NCBI GenBank assembly: GCA_016933575.1
Contig: JAFGAR010000081.1
Coordinates: 62,001 to 126,000 of the forward strand
Source of the DNA: Candidatus Thorarchaeota archaeon
GTDB taxonomy: Archaea; Asgardarchaeota; Thorarchaeia; Thorarchaeales; Thorarchaeaceae
DNA length: 64,000 bases
Direction of reading: 5' to 3'
Below, one piece after another: positions 34,841 to 43,923 of the stretch. The translations under genes were made by a program, and so were the position numbers. Every line of letters begins with the position of its first letter. Within the stretch, counting starts at the first letter, position 1. Under the pieces are notes generated by a model, which did not search any database, was not told the DNA's origin, and saw only the letters and a list, made by a program, of their open reading frames with translations.

Positions 34841-35839
34841 GTGAAGATACTCATCACCGCCCCTCTCTCACAATCTGGTCTGAACATGTTATACGATGCA
34901 GGTCTTGAGGTCGATTATCATAATTGGCTTGAAACCGGGAAATTGTATCTTGGAGGTTCATTGCTCTTGCTTATTGAGAAGAGTAAACCTGACATCGTAA
35001 TTGTTGAAGGGGACGAGATTAAGGATGAGATTTTGCAACGATGTTCATTGAAATTGATTGGGTCCGTCCGAAATTCCCCAAATAACATAGATGTCCTTCT
35101 TGCAACGAAGATGGGGATTCCCGTCATCTCTGCACCAGGGAGAAATACTATTGCAGTTGCTGAGCTTACTATTGCATTGATGCTATCCCAATCGAGGAAT
35201 CTAATTCGTGCAGAGCGTCTCTTAAAGACCGATTTCTTTGTAGATGATTTCAAAGACTTTGCTAATATGTACATGAATCTAAAGGGTTTCGAATTATGTA
35301 ACAAAACTGTAGGAATCATTGGCCTTGGAGCGATTGGAACAGAAGTGGCAAAGCGGCTTCAAGCTTTTGGGGTTTCTATTCTCATTTATGATCCCTATGT
35401 TACCGAAGACCGTGTTTCAGATGTGAAAGCAACTCAAGTGGATTTGAATACCCTCCTTTCAGAGGCTGATATTATCACAATACACTGCACACCTACTGAC
35501 GAAACCCTACATCTACTCGGGCCAGATGAAATAGCCTCGATGAAGAAGACTGCTTTTCTTATCAATACTGCAAGAGCATCAATTGTGGACGAAGATGCAC
35601 TCTATAACGCCCTCACGTCAAAATCCATTGCTGGAGCTGGCTTAGATGTCTTTTCTATGGAACCTGTTGATTGCGATAACAGATTTCTTGAACTTGATAA
35701 CGTAACGATCATGCCTCATATGGGTGGCAACACAGTTGAGACTATTGAGCGGCAATCTGCTTCGATTGTTACCGACATACTTACGTTCATCAAAGGTGAG
35801 CGGCCCAAGCATCTCTTGAACCCGGAGGTGTATGAGTAG
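34841..35839 (+). CDS. D-2-hydroxyacid dehydrogenase (phosphoglycerate dehydrogenase-like)
   Basis: This 332-residue enzyme has the D-2-hydroxyacid dehydrogenase fold: a flavodoxin-like outer domain, and an NAD domain with GIIGLGAIGTEVAKR followed by an acidic strand end (YDP). The catalytic Arg (in SVRN), Glu (GLDVFSMEP) and His (MPHMGGNTVET) are present. The start is GTG 34841. The next gene, a sugar kinase, begins directly after the stop. In this operon it may act on a hydroxyacid made from an aldehyde, but a specific substrate cannot be read from sequence. Confidence 0.85.
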   Translation: MKILITAPLSQSGLNMLYDAGLEVDYHNWLETGKLYLGGSLLLLIEKSKPDIVIVEGDEIKDEILQRCSLKLIGSVRNSPNNIDVLLATKMGIPVISAPGRNTIAVAELTIALMLSQSRNLIRAERLLKTDFFVDDFKDFANMYMNLKGFELCNKTVGIIGLGAIGTEVAKRLQAFGVSILIYDPYVTEDRVSDVKATQVDLNTLLSEADIITIHCTPTDETLHLLGPDEIASMKKTAFLINTARASIVDEDALYNALTSKSIAGAGLDVFSMEPVDCDNRFLELDNVTIMPHMGGNTVETIERQSASIVTDILTFIKGERPKHLLNPEVYE

Positions 35840-37339
35840 ATGGTCGTTGCTGCAATAGATGCAGGCACTACTGGTGTTCGTTGTATGGTTGTAGATTCTA
35901 CAGGACATGTTGTATCTCTTAGCCGGCGATCCTGGGAGTATACGACACCAATTGATCTTGAAATTGCTAAGGAATTTGACCCAAACCATTTCTGGCATCT
36001 CATATGTACTGTTGTGAAGGAGGCCTGCAAACAGGCAAACTTGAGCGGCCTTGAACTAGAGGCAGTATCAACGACCAGTCAAAGACATGGTTGCATCTTC
36101 CTCAACAAACTAGGGGATGAGATCTATGCTGGGCCGAATATCGATGCTCGAGGAGCTATGACACAATACATTATTGAAGAGTCCTTGGGTGAACGCTATC
36201 ATGAGATTACAGGCTGCTGGCCCCCCCTAATGTTCTCTCCATCGAGACTATCGTGGTTTGAAGAAGAAGCACCCGATGTGTTCGAATCGGTTGCTCATCT
36301 ATTACCAATCAATGACTGGATAACATACAAGCTTGCTGATGTCTTTGTGACAGATCCATCTGGAGGGAGTGGGACTGGATTCATGGACGTATCTTCTTGT
36401 GTTTGGAGTCATGAAGTAGCAGAAGCAGTTGGAATCAATCTGGACATATTACCCCAGATTCAGCATACTGGTTCTGTGGTCGGTGAAGTGACTAAGACCG
36501 CTCATAAGAAGTGCGGATTACCAAAGGGATTGCCTGTGATTCAAGGTGGTGCTGACACACAGTGTGCCCTGCTTTCAACCCAAGCACAATCTGGCGAGAT
36601 TGCAATAATTGCTGGTAGCACAGCTCCAGTCATGATGGTCATAGATGAACCATATTGCGATGCTACACAAAAAATCTGGACCTGTTGTCATGTGATACCT
36701 GGAAGATGGGTCCTAGAGAGTAATGCAACTCTGACTGGTGCTTATCTTCAATGGGTTGTAAATCTTCTCTGCGAACGCGCAAATTCACCTAAGGAATGCG
36801 TGACGACGACTCTCTCCAATCTTGACAATATCCTGGCTGATATTCCTCCCGGAAGCAATGAAACGTTTGTTGCCCTTGGTCCAAGTATTATGGATTGCCA
36901 AAGAATCACGGATGTAAAGCAGGCAAAGATGGTATTTCCACAACCTGTCCTGCCACAAGTGATCCCTCTTAATTCAGCTCGCTTCATTCATGCGGTCCTT
37001 GAAAATATTGCATATGCTACTAGAGGAAATTGCGAACAATTAGAAGAGTATCGTCAGGCGACTTGCATTAAGACAATCGGTGGCATGACACAATCCAGAA
37101 TCTGGCCTGATATGCTAGCAAATGTTCTTGGACGACAAATACACACCCCACTTCAGGCTGAAGGAAGTCTTCTAGGAGCTGCAATATGCGCAGCAACTGG
37201 CATAGGTCATTACTCTAGCTTAATGGATGCTGCAAAAGCTATGGTCCAGTGGAAACCAATTAGTAATCCAGATGATAGAGCGGACCTTTACAGATCCTAT
37301 TATTCCAAGTGGACCAATATGTACTGCGAAGGTGATTGA
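35840..37339 (+). CDS. FGGY-family carbohydrate kinase
   Basis: The 499-residue kinase has the FGGY architecture: AIDAGTTGVRCMVVD for phosphate binding at the start, TSQRHGC near 70 and the C-terminal GGADTQCAL and IIAGSTAPVMMV adenosine-binding parts. The NIDARG and TSQRxG blocks resemble the autoinducer-2 kinase/fuculokinase/xylulokinase group more than glycerol kinase. It would phosphorylate a sugar before cleavage by the aldolase encoded next. The substrate is not determined. Confidence 0.85.
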   Translation: MVVAAIDAGTTGVRCMVVDSTGHVVSLSRRSWEYTTPIDLEIAKEFDPNHFWHLICTVVKEACKQANLSGLELEAVSTTSQRHGCIFLNKLGDEIYAGPNIDARGAMTQYIIEESLGERYHEITGCWPPLMFSPSRLSWFEEEAPDVFESVAHLLPINDWITYKLADVFVTDPSGGSGTGFMDVSSCVWSHEVAEAVGINLDILPQIQHTGSVVGEVTKTAHKKCGLPKGLPVIQGGADTQCALLSTQAQSGEIAIIAGSTAPVMMVIDEPYCDATQKIWTCCHVIPGRWVLESNATLTGAYLQWVVNLLCERANSPKECVTTTLSNLDNILADIPPGSNETFVALGPSIMDCQRITDVKQAKMVFPQPVLPQVIPLNSARFIHAVLENIAYATRGNCEQLEEYRQATCIKTIGGMTQSRIWPDMLANVLGRQIHTPLQAEGSLLGAAICAATGIGHYSSLMDAAKAMVQWKPISNPDDRADLYRSYYSKWTNMYCEGD

Positions 37340-37341
37340 TT

Positions 37342-37977
37342 TTGTACGAGGATGTAAAAAAGGAATTGCTAGATATCTGTTTACAGATGATAAAGAACAA
37401 TCTTGTCATTGGATCATCTGGTAATATTAGTGTGCGCGTAGAAGACCATGTCGTCATAACTCCTAGTTCTGTTCATTACACAGAGATGTCTTCTGAGGAC
37501 ATGGTTGTTCTAGATTTGAATGGCAAAGTCCTTGAAGGTGCAAGGAATCCGAGTGTAGAGCATCCTATGCACCTTGAACTCTACAACACTCGTGATGATA
37601 CAAAAGCAGTTGTTCATACACATAGTCTCTATGCCTCAGCAATGGCAGTATTGAACGAACCTTTACCCCCAATAATAGATGAGACTGTGCCAAAACTTGG
37701 TTCTCATATTCGGGTGAGCAAGTATGCTATGCCCGGGACCAAACAACTTGGTGCTAATGTTCGAGATGCCATAGAAGAGAGAAGTGCTGCACTTATAGCA
37801 AATCATGGTGCCGTCTGCATTGCCAAGACCCTCAAAGAGGCGCTCTTTCTTGCCATTCTATTGGAACGCACATGCAAGATATACATGCTAGCAAAACAGG
37901 TTGGAACACCAAGGCTTCTGCCAGATGATGTAGTTGAAGATGAACAAGAAATTTGGGAAATGATGCGAGGGTATTAG
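37342..37977 (+). CDS. Class II (zinc) aldolase, fuculose-1-phosphate aldolase-like
   Basis: The 211-residue protein belongs to the class II aldolase/adducin family. Phosphate-binding GSSGNIS is near residue 30, the zinc ligands are in VHTHSLYA (H-x-H) and NHGAVC, and a glutamate in DETVPKLG is the likely catalytic base. It cleaves phosphorylated sugars to dihydroxyacetone phosphate and an aldehyde such as lactaldehyde or glycolaldehyde. TTG 37342 is preferred over TTG 37336 because of GAAGGTGAT. It lies between the kinase and an aldehyde oxidoreductase. Confidence 0.85.
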   Translation: MYEDVKKELLDICLQMIKNNLVIGSSGNISVRVEDHVVITPSSVHYTEMSSEDMVVLDLNGKVLEGARNPSVEHPMHLELYNTRDDTKAVVHTHSLYASAMAVLNEPLPPIIDETVPKLGSHIRVSKYAMPGTKQLGANVRDAIEERSAALIANHGAVCIAKTLKEALFLAILLERTCKIYMLAKQVGTPRLLPDDVVEDEQEIWEMMRGY

Positions 37978-39759
37978 ATGAATGGTTATCAGGGGCATAT
38001 CCTAGCAGCTGATTTGTCTAAGGACGAAATTCATAGTATCCCAATTGATGAAAATATAGCCAAAGCCTTTGTGGGGGGGAGTGGGTATGCAAGCTATTTA
38101 CTGAATTATCTGTTGAATCCAAAATCCGACCCTCTTGGTCCCGAGAATATGCTTCTTTTCATGACTGGTCCATTAACTGGAACACTTGCTCCCTGCACTG
38201 GACGTCATGTTGTATGTGGAAAGTCTCCTATTACTGGACTCTGGGGAGAGTCGCACGCTGGGGGACACTTTGGGGCGCAGATGAAGGCAGCTGGTGTTGA
38301 TGGAATACTAATTACTGGTACTTCTAAAAAACCAGTCATTCTTCAAATCTATAATAGAGATGCAGAGATTCTTGATGCTACAGACCTCTGGGGAATGGAT
38401 ACTGAAGAGACCCAGAAGCATCTAAAGAAAGAGAATAAGCGATCACAAGTTTCCTGCATCGGACAAGCTGGAGAGAATCTCGTCAAGTATGCGAGTATTG
38501 TAAATGATGAACGAGTAGCAGCGCGATGTGGTCTCGGTGCAGTCATGGGCTCGAAGAAGCTGAAGGCAATAATAGTACAAGGCGACCTAAGCACACCTCT
38601 AGGTACCTTGGATGAATTCAATGCACTAGCCCTCTCTTCCTCGAAAATTCTTGGTGAAGCAATGTCGATGCTTCGTGATCAGGGTACTGCAATGTATGTT
38701 GATATTGGAATGATGTTCAATGACATTCCTATTAGATACTTCCAAGATGTAGAGTTTGATGATATTGATCTTATCAATGCTGGTGCAATAGGGGATATCT
38801 TGACTGGTAGAATTGCATGTCATTCATGTCCGATTGGTTGTGGAAGAAAGGTCTCAATTCCAGATTCACCTCTTGAGAACATCGCTGGACCTGAATACCA
38901 GACAATAGCAGCATTTGGTACAAATCTGTTGATTTCGGATCTGAAGAAGATAGTTCTCATGAACCGTCTATGCAATCAATATGGGATGGATACCATCAGC
39001 TGCGGAAGTACTATAGCTCTTGCAACGCAGCTCTCAAAGATTGGAAAAGCTAACTATGATTTACAATGGGATGATGCTGATAGAGTAATTGAGCTCATTC
39101 ACCATATAGCACAGCGCAAGGGAATTGGGGATATCCTCGCTGAAGGGTCTCTTGCACTAGGCAAGAAGCACGATGCAGAAAACATGGTCCTTCATGTTAA
39201 TGGCCTTGAGATTCCAAATCATGACCCTCGAGCTTTCTCTGGAATGGCTACAGTGTACGTAATGGCATCCCGTGGAGCAACTCATCTAGAGGGCGATATG
39301 TATAGCGTTGATATGGGTGCTGACGTTAGAGAGCTTGGAATCACTAGCGGGGATAGATTGGAGAACCACGGTAAGGGGTCGATTGCAGCAAGAGCTCAAG
39401 ACTTCAGAGCCTTTTTTGACTCAGTTATAATGTGTCACTTTGCTATAGTTCCTCCTCAGAAGATTATTGATTTACTTAATCTAGCAATCGGGCAGTCATA
39501 CACACTGGAGGATCTATTGAAAATTGGTGCACGCTCTGTTACAATGAAACGCATCTTCAATCTACGTGCCGGTCTTACACCTCAAAATGAGAAATTGCCT
39601 CAAGCCCTTCTTACTCCTCAAGCAGATAGCGTTACAGACGATTTTATCCCTGACCTGGATCTTCAACTAGAAGACTACTATAAATATAGAAAATGGGATC
39701 AGCTCACTGGAAGACCCACTAAAGAAGCCTTGCATGAACTTGGACTTGATATCAACTAG
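37978..39759 (+). CDS. Aldehyde:ferredoxin oxidoreductase (tungsten/molybdopterin)
   Basis: This 593-residue enzyme oxidises aldehydes to acids and reduces ferredoxin, using a bis-pterin tungsten (or molybdenum) centre and one [4Fe-4S] cluster. Pterin-binding stretches are in the N-terminal domain (GGSGYASYLL, TGPLTGTLAPCTGRHVV, SHAGGHFG). The cluster ligands are CHSCPIGC (C-x2-C-x3-C) plus a later cysteine in VIMCHFA. The start immediately follows the aldolase stop. The sequential layout kinase, aldolase, aldehyde oxidoreductase suggests it oxidises the aldolase product. Confidence 0.9.
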   Translation: MNGYQGHILAADLSKDEIHSIPIDENIAKAFVGGSGYASYLLNYLLNPKSDPLGPENMLLFMTGPLTGTLAPCTGRHVVCGKSPITGLWGESHAGGHFGAQMKAAGVDGILITGTSKKPVILQIYNRDAEILDATDLWGMDTEETQKHLKKENKRSQVSCIGQAGENLVKYASIVNDERVAARCGLGAVMGSKKLKAIIVQGDLSTPLGTLDEFNALALSSSKILGEAMSMLRDQGTAMYVDIGMMFNDIPIRYFQDVEFDDIDLINAGAIGDILTGRIACHSCPIGCGRKVSIPDSPLENIAGPEYQTIAAFGTNLLISDLKKIVLMNRLCNQYGMDTISCGSTIALATQLSKIGKANYDLQWDDADRVIELIHHIAQRKGIGDILAEGSLALGKKHDAENMVLHVNGLEIPNHDPRAFSGMATVYVMASRGATHLEGDMYSVDMGADVRELGITSGDRLENHGKGSIAARAQDFRAFFDSVIMCHFAIVPPQKIIDLLNLAIGQSYTLEDLLKIGARSVTMKRIFNLRAGLTPQNEKLPQALLTPQADSVTDDFIPDLDLQLEDYYKYRKWDQLTGRPTKEALHELGLDIN

Positions 39760-39765
39760 TAGTAG

Positions 39766-40104
39766 TTATGCTTTCAAGAGATGCTGCAATTTCATAAGAT
39801 CCTTGGCTGGTCCATCTGCTTTGATTCTCCCACTCATGAACGCTCGCATTGCAGAGAGATTACCACCGAGAATATCGATGATAGTCTTACTATCAGTCTT
39901 GATAGTCATATCCGGAGATGCCGGTGCCCCTTTTTCAACCACTCCTTTACCATCTCTAAATATGACAGATATATCGATGTTCAGATCACTAAAAGTCATC
40001 ATGAGACTCTTGTTATAGCCCTGAAAACGTTTCTCCATCTTTGGATCTTCAGTCCTTCTAATCATCTCATGAATGGCTGTCAGAAGTTCTTCCTCTGTTA
40101 CCAT
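39766..40104 (-). CDS. SCP2 sterol-carrier-like protein (copy 2)
   Basis: This 112-residue protein is the second SCP2-like domain in the window and shares with the first copy the DPKMEKRFQGYNKSL opening and the DLMKLQHLL end. ATG 40104 is used, with GGGAG upstream. It is convergent with the aldehyde oxidoreductase gene, six bases away, and has no obvious operon partner. The conserved hydrophobic C-terminal helix suggests lipid or hydrophobic-ligand binding. Copy 2 is less acidic in the central strands. Confidence 0.65.
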   Translation of the reverse strand: MVTEEELLTAIHEMIRRTEDPKMEKRFQGYNKSLMMTFSDLNIDISVIFRDGKGVVEKGAPASPDMTIKTDSKTIIDILGGNLSAMRAFMSGRIKADGPAKDLMKLQHLLKA

Positions 40105-40219
40105 AGACTGCAATCTCCCAACATACTGAATAGACCATATCTTTGCGAACTACTAAGGTTTAACGTGGTGATGCATCTTCCGGTAGCTTATTCCGCAGGA
40201 ATACTTGCACTCACGATAG

Positions 40220-41155
40220 GTGTTGACCTTACAATCTCTACTAGAAACTACACTTCAATTTGGCCAATTCTATGGATTTATTGTAATTGGTTATCTAGTG
40301 GCTAAACTATCAGGAAAAGGAAAAGAGGTTAACAGGCATCTAAATTCGCTATTAGTCAATATTCTTGTCCCTGTCCTATTCATCTACACCCTCCTTACTG
40401 CCTCCCTGACAACTATGTCCGAAATTCCCTTGATCATTGTTATTGCTATCTTTGTCCATATCTTAGGACCAATTTTAATGTACATTCGATTGTGGGGTCG
40501 AAATCTTGACGAATCAACCAAGGGTGTTTTCTATATCTGTGTGACTTTCAACAATGCACTCTTCATTCCTCTTCCACTTGTTCTGATGTTCCTTGGAGCA
40601 TCATGGATTCCAGTAGTAATCATTTTTTCATTAACTCAGATGACATTGTTGGCAACACTTGGTTCTTTTATGGGAGCTATTTTTGGAGGAAAGGATTCTA
40701 GCTATCAAAAAGTAGTGAAAGATGCACTCACATTTCCGCCATTCATTGCAGCAATAATTGGTGTATTCCTTCTAATAATCAATATTCATATTCCCTTTGA
40801 GATTGCCAGTCTCCTCTCATATACTGGTCCTCTGACTACCTATCTCTCATTGATCGCAGTGGGGCTTGCTATCGGCGTACGGTTCTCGCTTGTAGAGGTT
40901 CGGTCTGTTCTAGAAGTCATAGGCATTCGGCAAATACTGGTTCCCTTTATCGTGTTTCCCATCATCCTTCTATCTAGACTCTCACAAATCCCTGCAGCAA
41001 TCATCATGCTCGAGGCTATGATGCCTCCTGCTGTTCTCACAGTGGTTTATGCAACTAGCTTCAATCTCGATGCTGAGAAGGCTGCCACAATTGTAACAGT
41101 AGGAACTCTCTTCCTCTTACCCTTCATACCAATCATTCCCTTACTACTGGCTTGA
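40220..41155 (+). CDS. AEC-family (auxin efflux carrier-like) transporter
   Basis: This 311-residue polytopic protein has about ten transmembrane helices and matches the AEC/BASS-like transporter fold. The first helix (FGQFYGFIVIGYLVAKLSGK), the conserved LVNILVPVLFIYTLL and the NNALFIPLPLVL segments are characteristic. The C-terminal half repeats the topology (MPPAVLTVVYATSF). Members export or import small organic anions; the substrate is unknown. GTG at 40220 with AGGTG overlapping is the assumed start. Confidence 0.8.
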   Translation: MLTLQSLLETTLQFGQFYGFIVIGYLVAKLSGKGKEVNRHLNSLLVNILVPVLFIYTLLTASLTTMSEIPLIIVIAIFVHILGPILMYIRLWGRNLDESTKGVFYICVTFNNALFIPLPLVLMFLGASWIPVVIIFSLTQMTLLATLGSFMGAIFGGKDSSYQKVVKDALTFPPFIAAIIGVFLLIINIHIPFEIASLLSYTGPLTTYLSLIAVGLAIGVRFSLVEVRSVLEVIGIRQILVPFIVFPIILLSRLSQIPAAIIMLEAMMPPAVLTVVYATSFNLDAEKAATIVTVGTLFLLPFIPIIPLLLA

Positions 41156-41208
41156 TAAATTACCCAATCTTAAGGCATATATTGCCTACCGAGTGTGGTA
41201 TCTATGAG

Positions 41209-41529
41209 TTGTCTAACTTGGGTAAACATGAAACTCGAGATCCTAAAGAGATTAGAGAATCATTAGATGATCTTGTTGATAAGCTAAATCAAGACACTGA
41301 TTCTAGTGAGAGTTGGAATGAATCAGTAGCATCAAACAAGGAAGAGTGGGAATCACTTAAGATTAGAATCGGAGAACGTCAAAGAGAACTCAAACAATTA
41401 GTAACTGATAAAAAAGCAGGACTCATCGGAATTGATGAGTTCAATGAGAAATATCATAGACTTCAGGATGAACTTACTGAATTGGAAACTACCGTTTATA
41501 ATATGCGGCTAGGAACTCATGTCGAATAA
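41209..41529 (+). CDS. Small charged coiled-coil protein of unknown function
   Basis: About 106 residues if TTG 41209 is the start; the frame is open to 41152 and a TATA-like GCATATATTG lies at 41174-41183, so the start is uncertain. The sequence is very rich in Glu, Lys and Asp with a helical, SHOCT-like C-terminal end (AGLIGIDEFNEKYHRLQDELTELE). No transmembrane segment or cofactor motif is present. It lies after the AEC transporter on the same strand. I do not recognise the family. Confidence 0.45.
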   Translation: MSNLGKHETRDPKEIRESLDDLVDKLNQDTDSSESWNESVASNKEEWESLKIRIGERQRELKQLVTDKKAGLIGIDEFNEKYHRLQDELTELETTVYNMRLGTHVE

Positions 41530-41535
41530 TTCCTA

Positions 41536-42642
41536 TTACTCTGCTCTAGCTCTTTGAATAAGAAGAACTGCTTCGATGGTTGCAATCACTCCAAGAACCC
41601 CTGAGAATACAATCAATCCAAAATTAACTGTTTGATCTGCAAGTTTTCCAGACCGCCCCTCAATTCCAGAAACAAGAGCTCCTAAATTATATGTCATTAT
41701 TGAAAAATAGTCTGAAATCTCATAGAACACAGTCTTCCACCATATCAGAGTCCCTCCATAGTCTTCCTGAATCTGGTAGGCAAACTCTCCACCTGCCTGA
41801 TATTGGGCAACATCTGAACCTAGAATTAATGTGACTGTACCATTTTTCAGGGCTGATTGAACTTCCAATAGTTTTCCACCAGACAAGGTGATGTCTTCAA
41901 CTTGGAGGACTGCATCACATTGGATACCAAATGCCTCCGCCACATATGCTTCTGCAGGTGCTACAACGATTGCTCGCATCTGTGAAAATCCATGAATCTC
42001 ATCAAGAGAATCAATCAAGGTATCAAGGCTGTTCATTTTCTCTATGAACGCGTTGAAATTACTATCCCAATAAACAGACAGTGTGGAGTTCAATGTAGTG
42101 AGTGCATATCGGGTTGCGTTCCCAATAGCAATTGCATTCTCCGGAAGCAGCCAATAAGCATGTGGATTTCCACTATCCCCATGTTCATCCTCTCCAATTG
42201 TGCTGCCCCCAGGCATTGGTGAGAGTTCTGCTCCGTAATCCTTATAGCTCTCCCACGCATTGATATCATCCAGTGTAATATATGGTGTTGCCGTCTGATT
42301 GGCTAGCTCTTCTTCCCAGTGAAAATGCCCTGACAGGACCAATAAGTCTGCATCATTTGCTATTTGCAAGGTAAGAGGAGTTATTGTAAAAGCATGCGGA
42401 TCGGTTTCTTGATTAAGGAGTATCGAGATATTGATCAGATCTCCTCCAATCTCTTCAACTATGCCTGAAAGAGACGCAACAGATACCGCAACATTATGGA
42501 CAGGTTGGGTCTGTGCTTGAACTTCCATGGAACCTCCTCCTATCATGAGTGTAATAAATAACAATACTAATGGAAAAACGACGGCTTTTCTGCACTTCAT
42601 AACAATCACTTTTGTAATCCTAATAAGAGGGGACTCATGCAT
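41536..42642 (-). CDS. Metal ABC transporter substrate-binding protein (ZnuA-like, membrane-anchored)
   Basis: This 368-residue protein has a signal sequence (hydrophobic core at about 20-38), a cluster A-I metal-binding fold with ETDPHAFTITPL and GNPHAYWLLPEN, and a C-terminal transmembrane helix that would anchor it in the membrane. The first two histidine ligands of ZnuA-type proteins are present, but the usual third histidine before the receptor hinge reads APAEAYVAEAFG, with no histidine. The ligand may thus differ from zinc. AAGGAG stands eight bases upstream of the ATG. It diverges from the NikR-like gene. Confidence 0.8.
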   Translation of the reverse strand: MHESPLIRITKVIVMKCRKAVVFPLVLLFITLMIGGGSMEVQAQTQPVHNVAVSVASLSGIVEEIGGDLINISILLNQETDPHAFTITPLTLQIANDADLLVLSGHFHWEEELANQTATPYITLDDINAWESYKDYGAELSPMPGGSTIGEDEHGDSGNPHAYWLLPENAIAIGNATRYALTTLNSTLSVYWDSNFNAFIEKMNSLDTLIDSLDEIHGFSQMRAIVVAPAEAYVAEAFGIQCDAVLQVEDITLSGGKLLEVQSALKNGTVTLILGSDVAQYQAGGEFAYQIQEDYGGTLIWWKTVFYEISDYFSIMTYNLGALVSGIEGRSGKLADQTVNFGLIVFSGVLGVIATIEAVLLIQRARAE

Positions 42643-42683
42643 TTTAACAGCTCCTTCTGAAATATTATTAAGGATTATGAAAT

Positions 42684-42694
42684 AGTTACTAACT
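42684..42694. promoter_or_regulatory. Short palindrome in the NikR/binding-protein divergent promoter
   Basis: AGTTA-C-TAACT is a perfect five-base-arm palindrome between the divergent metal-transport genes, 28 bases upstream of the NikR-like start. It is short enough to arise by chance, so only its position suggests an operator. Confidence 0.3.
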
Positions 42695-42721
42695 CAATTA
42701 GCGAGATATCTGGTGGTCATC

Positions 42722-43120
42722 ATGCCAATTGTAGCAATCTCTATGTCTGAATCCGATCTTGATGAGCTTGAGCGACTTCAAAATGAAGGGCAGTTCTCAA
42801 ATAGATCTGAGGTTGTTCGACACGCTGTGCATACTTTGATGTCCAGACATCGTAATATTGAACGGGCTGCAGGGATGATAACAGCAGTTGTCACTGCACT
42901 TTACTACAAGAAAGGACAAGGTCACAATATCAGTGCTGTACAACACCAGTATCGAGAATATCTCACTGCTACAATTCATGCTCATACGACAGAGGGCAAT
43001 TGCACAGAAGTCATGATCATCGACGCGGACGCAGATGTAGTACGAAAATTTCTCAAGAAGTTGAGGTCTCAGAAGAAAGTACTACGGGTTGATGTGAATC
43101 TTGTCGGAGGTGGTCATTGA
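42722..43120 (+). CDS. nikR: NikR-type nickel-responsive regulator
   Basis: This 132-residue protein has an N-terminal ribbon-helix-helix (VAISMSESDLDELERLQNEG...SRSEVVRHAV-like) and a C-terminal ACT-like metal domain. The ligands match NikR spacing: H75, H86, H88 and C94 (an H-x10-H-x-H-x5-C pattern). NikR senses Ni2+ and represses or controls nickel import genes. The start ATG 42722 follows GGTGG; GTG 42713 is possible. It is followed, with overlap, by an ABC ATPase and permease, and diverges from the binding-protein gene. Nickel would feed the two NiFe hydrogenases in this window. Confidence 0.88.
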   Translation: MPIVAISMSESDLDELERLQNEGQFSNRSEVVRHAVHTLMSRHRNIERAAGMITAVVTALYYKKGQGHNISAVQHQYREYLTATIHAHTTEGNCTEVMIIDADADVVRKFLKKLRSQKKVLRVDVNLVGGGH

Positions 43121-43923
43121 TGAAAGCACCTCCTTTGATTGAAGCAAATGATCTAGCTGTACGATATCCCAACGGAGAACTCGCTCTCCATCATGTGACA
43201 TTTCGCATTGACTCTCCTAGTTTTACTGCTATCATTGGACCAAATGGTTCTGGCAAATCCACCTTGGTCAAGACAGCTCTTGGTTTGATCAAACCCTCCA
43301 GGGGAACAATTAGTGTGAATGGATATGACTCCGTGAAGAAGGCAGGTAAGATACGAAAGATGGTCCGATATGTGCCGCAACGTGATCGAATCGAGCTGGC
43401 TGTACCCATGAAAGTGAAAGATATCGTTCTAATGGGGCGACTTCTCAAGAAGCTTCCACCTCGATTCGCTACATCTAAAGACATCACTGCGGCAAAGGAA
43501 GCATTGCGCGAGGTCAACATGGAAGCCCTTTGGGACCGTCCCTTTCCTGAATTATCTGGTGGACAAAGACAGCGTGTGTTGGTCGCTCGCGCTCTAGCAA
43601 GCGAGGGTTCAATATTAGTCCTTGACGAACCTCTGACAGGCACTGATGTTGAGAGTCAAGACCTCATTGTAGAGGCCCTCGGTCGTTATCACAAGGAGAA
43701 TGATGTGAGTATCATAATGATTACTCACGACCTTAACCCAATACATACATTGGTTCAAGATGTAATTCTTCTCAAGAATACAATTGTTGGAATCGGAGAA
43801 CCTTGCTCGGTAATGGATCCAGAGCTTATCAAGAAAGTCTATGGACCTACTGCTCAAATTGTGGAATATTCCGGTCATAAGTACTGCATGACCCGTGACT
43901 CAGGATTGGATCGCCATGATTGA
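43120..43923 (+). CDS. Metal ABC transporter ATP-binding protein (ZnuC/MntB-like)
   Basis: The 267-residue ATPase has Walker A GPNGSGKST, signature LSGGQRQRVL and Walker B ILVLDEPLTG, with H-loop THDLNP. The family resemblance is to ZnuC/FhuC-type metal ATPases. Its ATG overlaps the NikR-like stop (TGATG), so the two are coupled; its stop lies inside the permease start. Substrate metal is inferred (nickel, zinc or manganese), with nickel favoured by the regulator. Confidence 0.88.
   Translation: MKAPPLIEANDLAVRYPNGELALHHVTFRIDSPSFTAIIGPNGSGKSTLVKTALGLIKPSRGTISVNGYDSVKKAGKIRKMVRYVPQRDRIELAVPMKVKDIVLMGRLLKKLPPRFATSKDITAAKEALREVNMEALWDRPFPELSGGQRQRVLVARALASEGSILVLDEPLTGTDVESQDLIVEALGRYHKENDVSIIMITHDLNPIHTLVQDVILLKNTIVGIGEPCSVMDPELIKKVYGPTAQIVEYSGHKYCMTRDSGLDRHD

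Noticed and set aside
34696..34908. Short frame in the divergent gap before the dehydrogenase
   Set aside because: It has no coding signal; its sequence overlaps an inverted repeat and the real GTG start at 34841.
39781..40305. 174-codon frame opposite the second SCP2 gene
   Set aside because: It is out of frame with the AEC transporter and antisense to the SCP2-like gene; no motif is visible.
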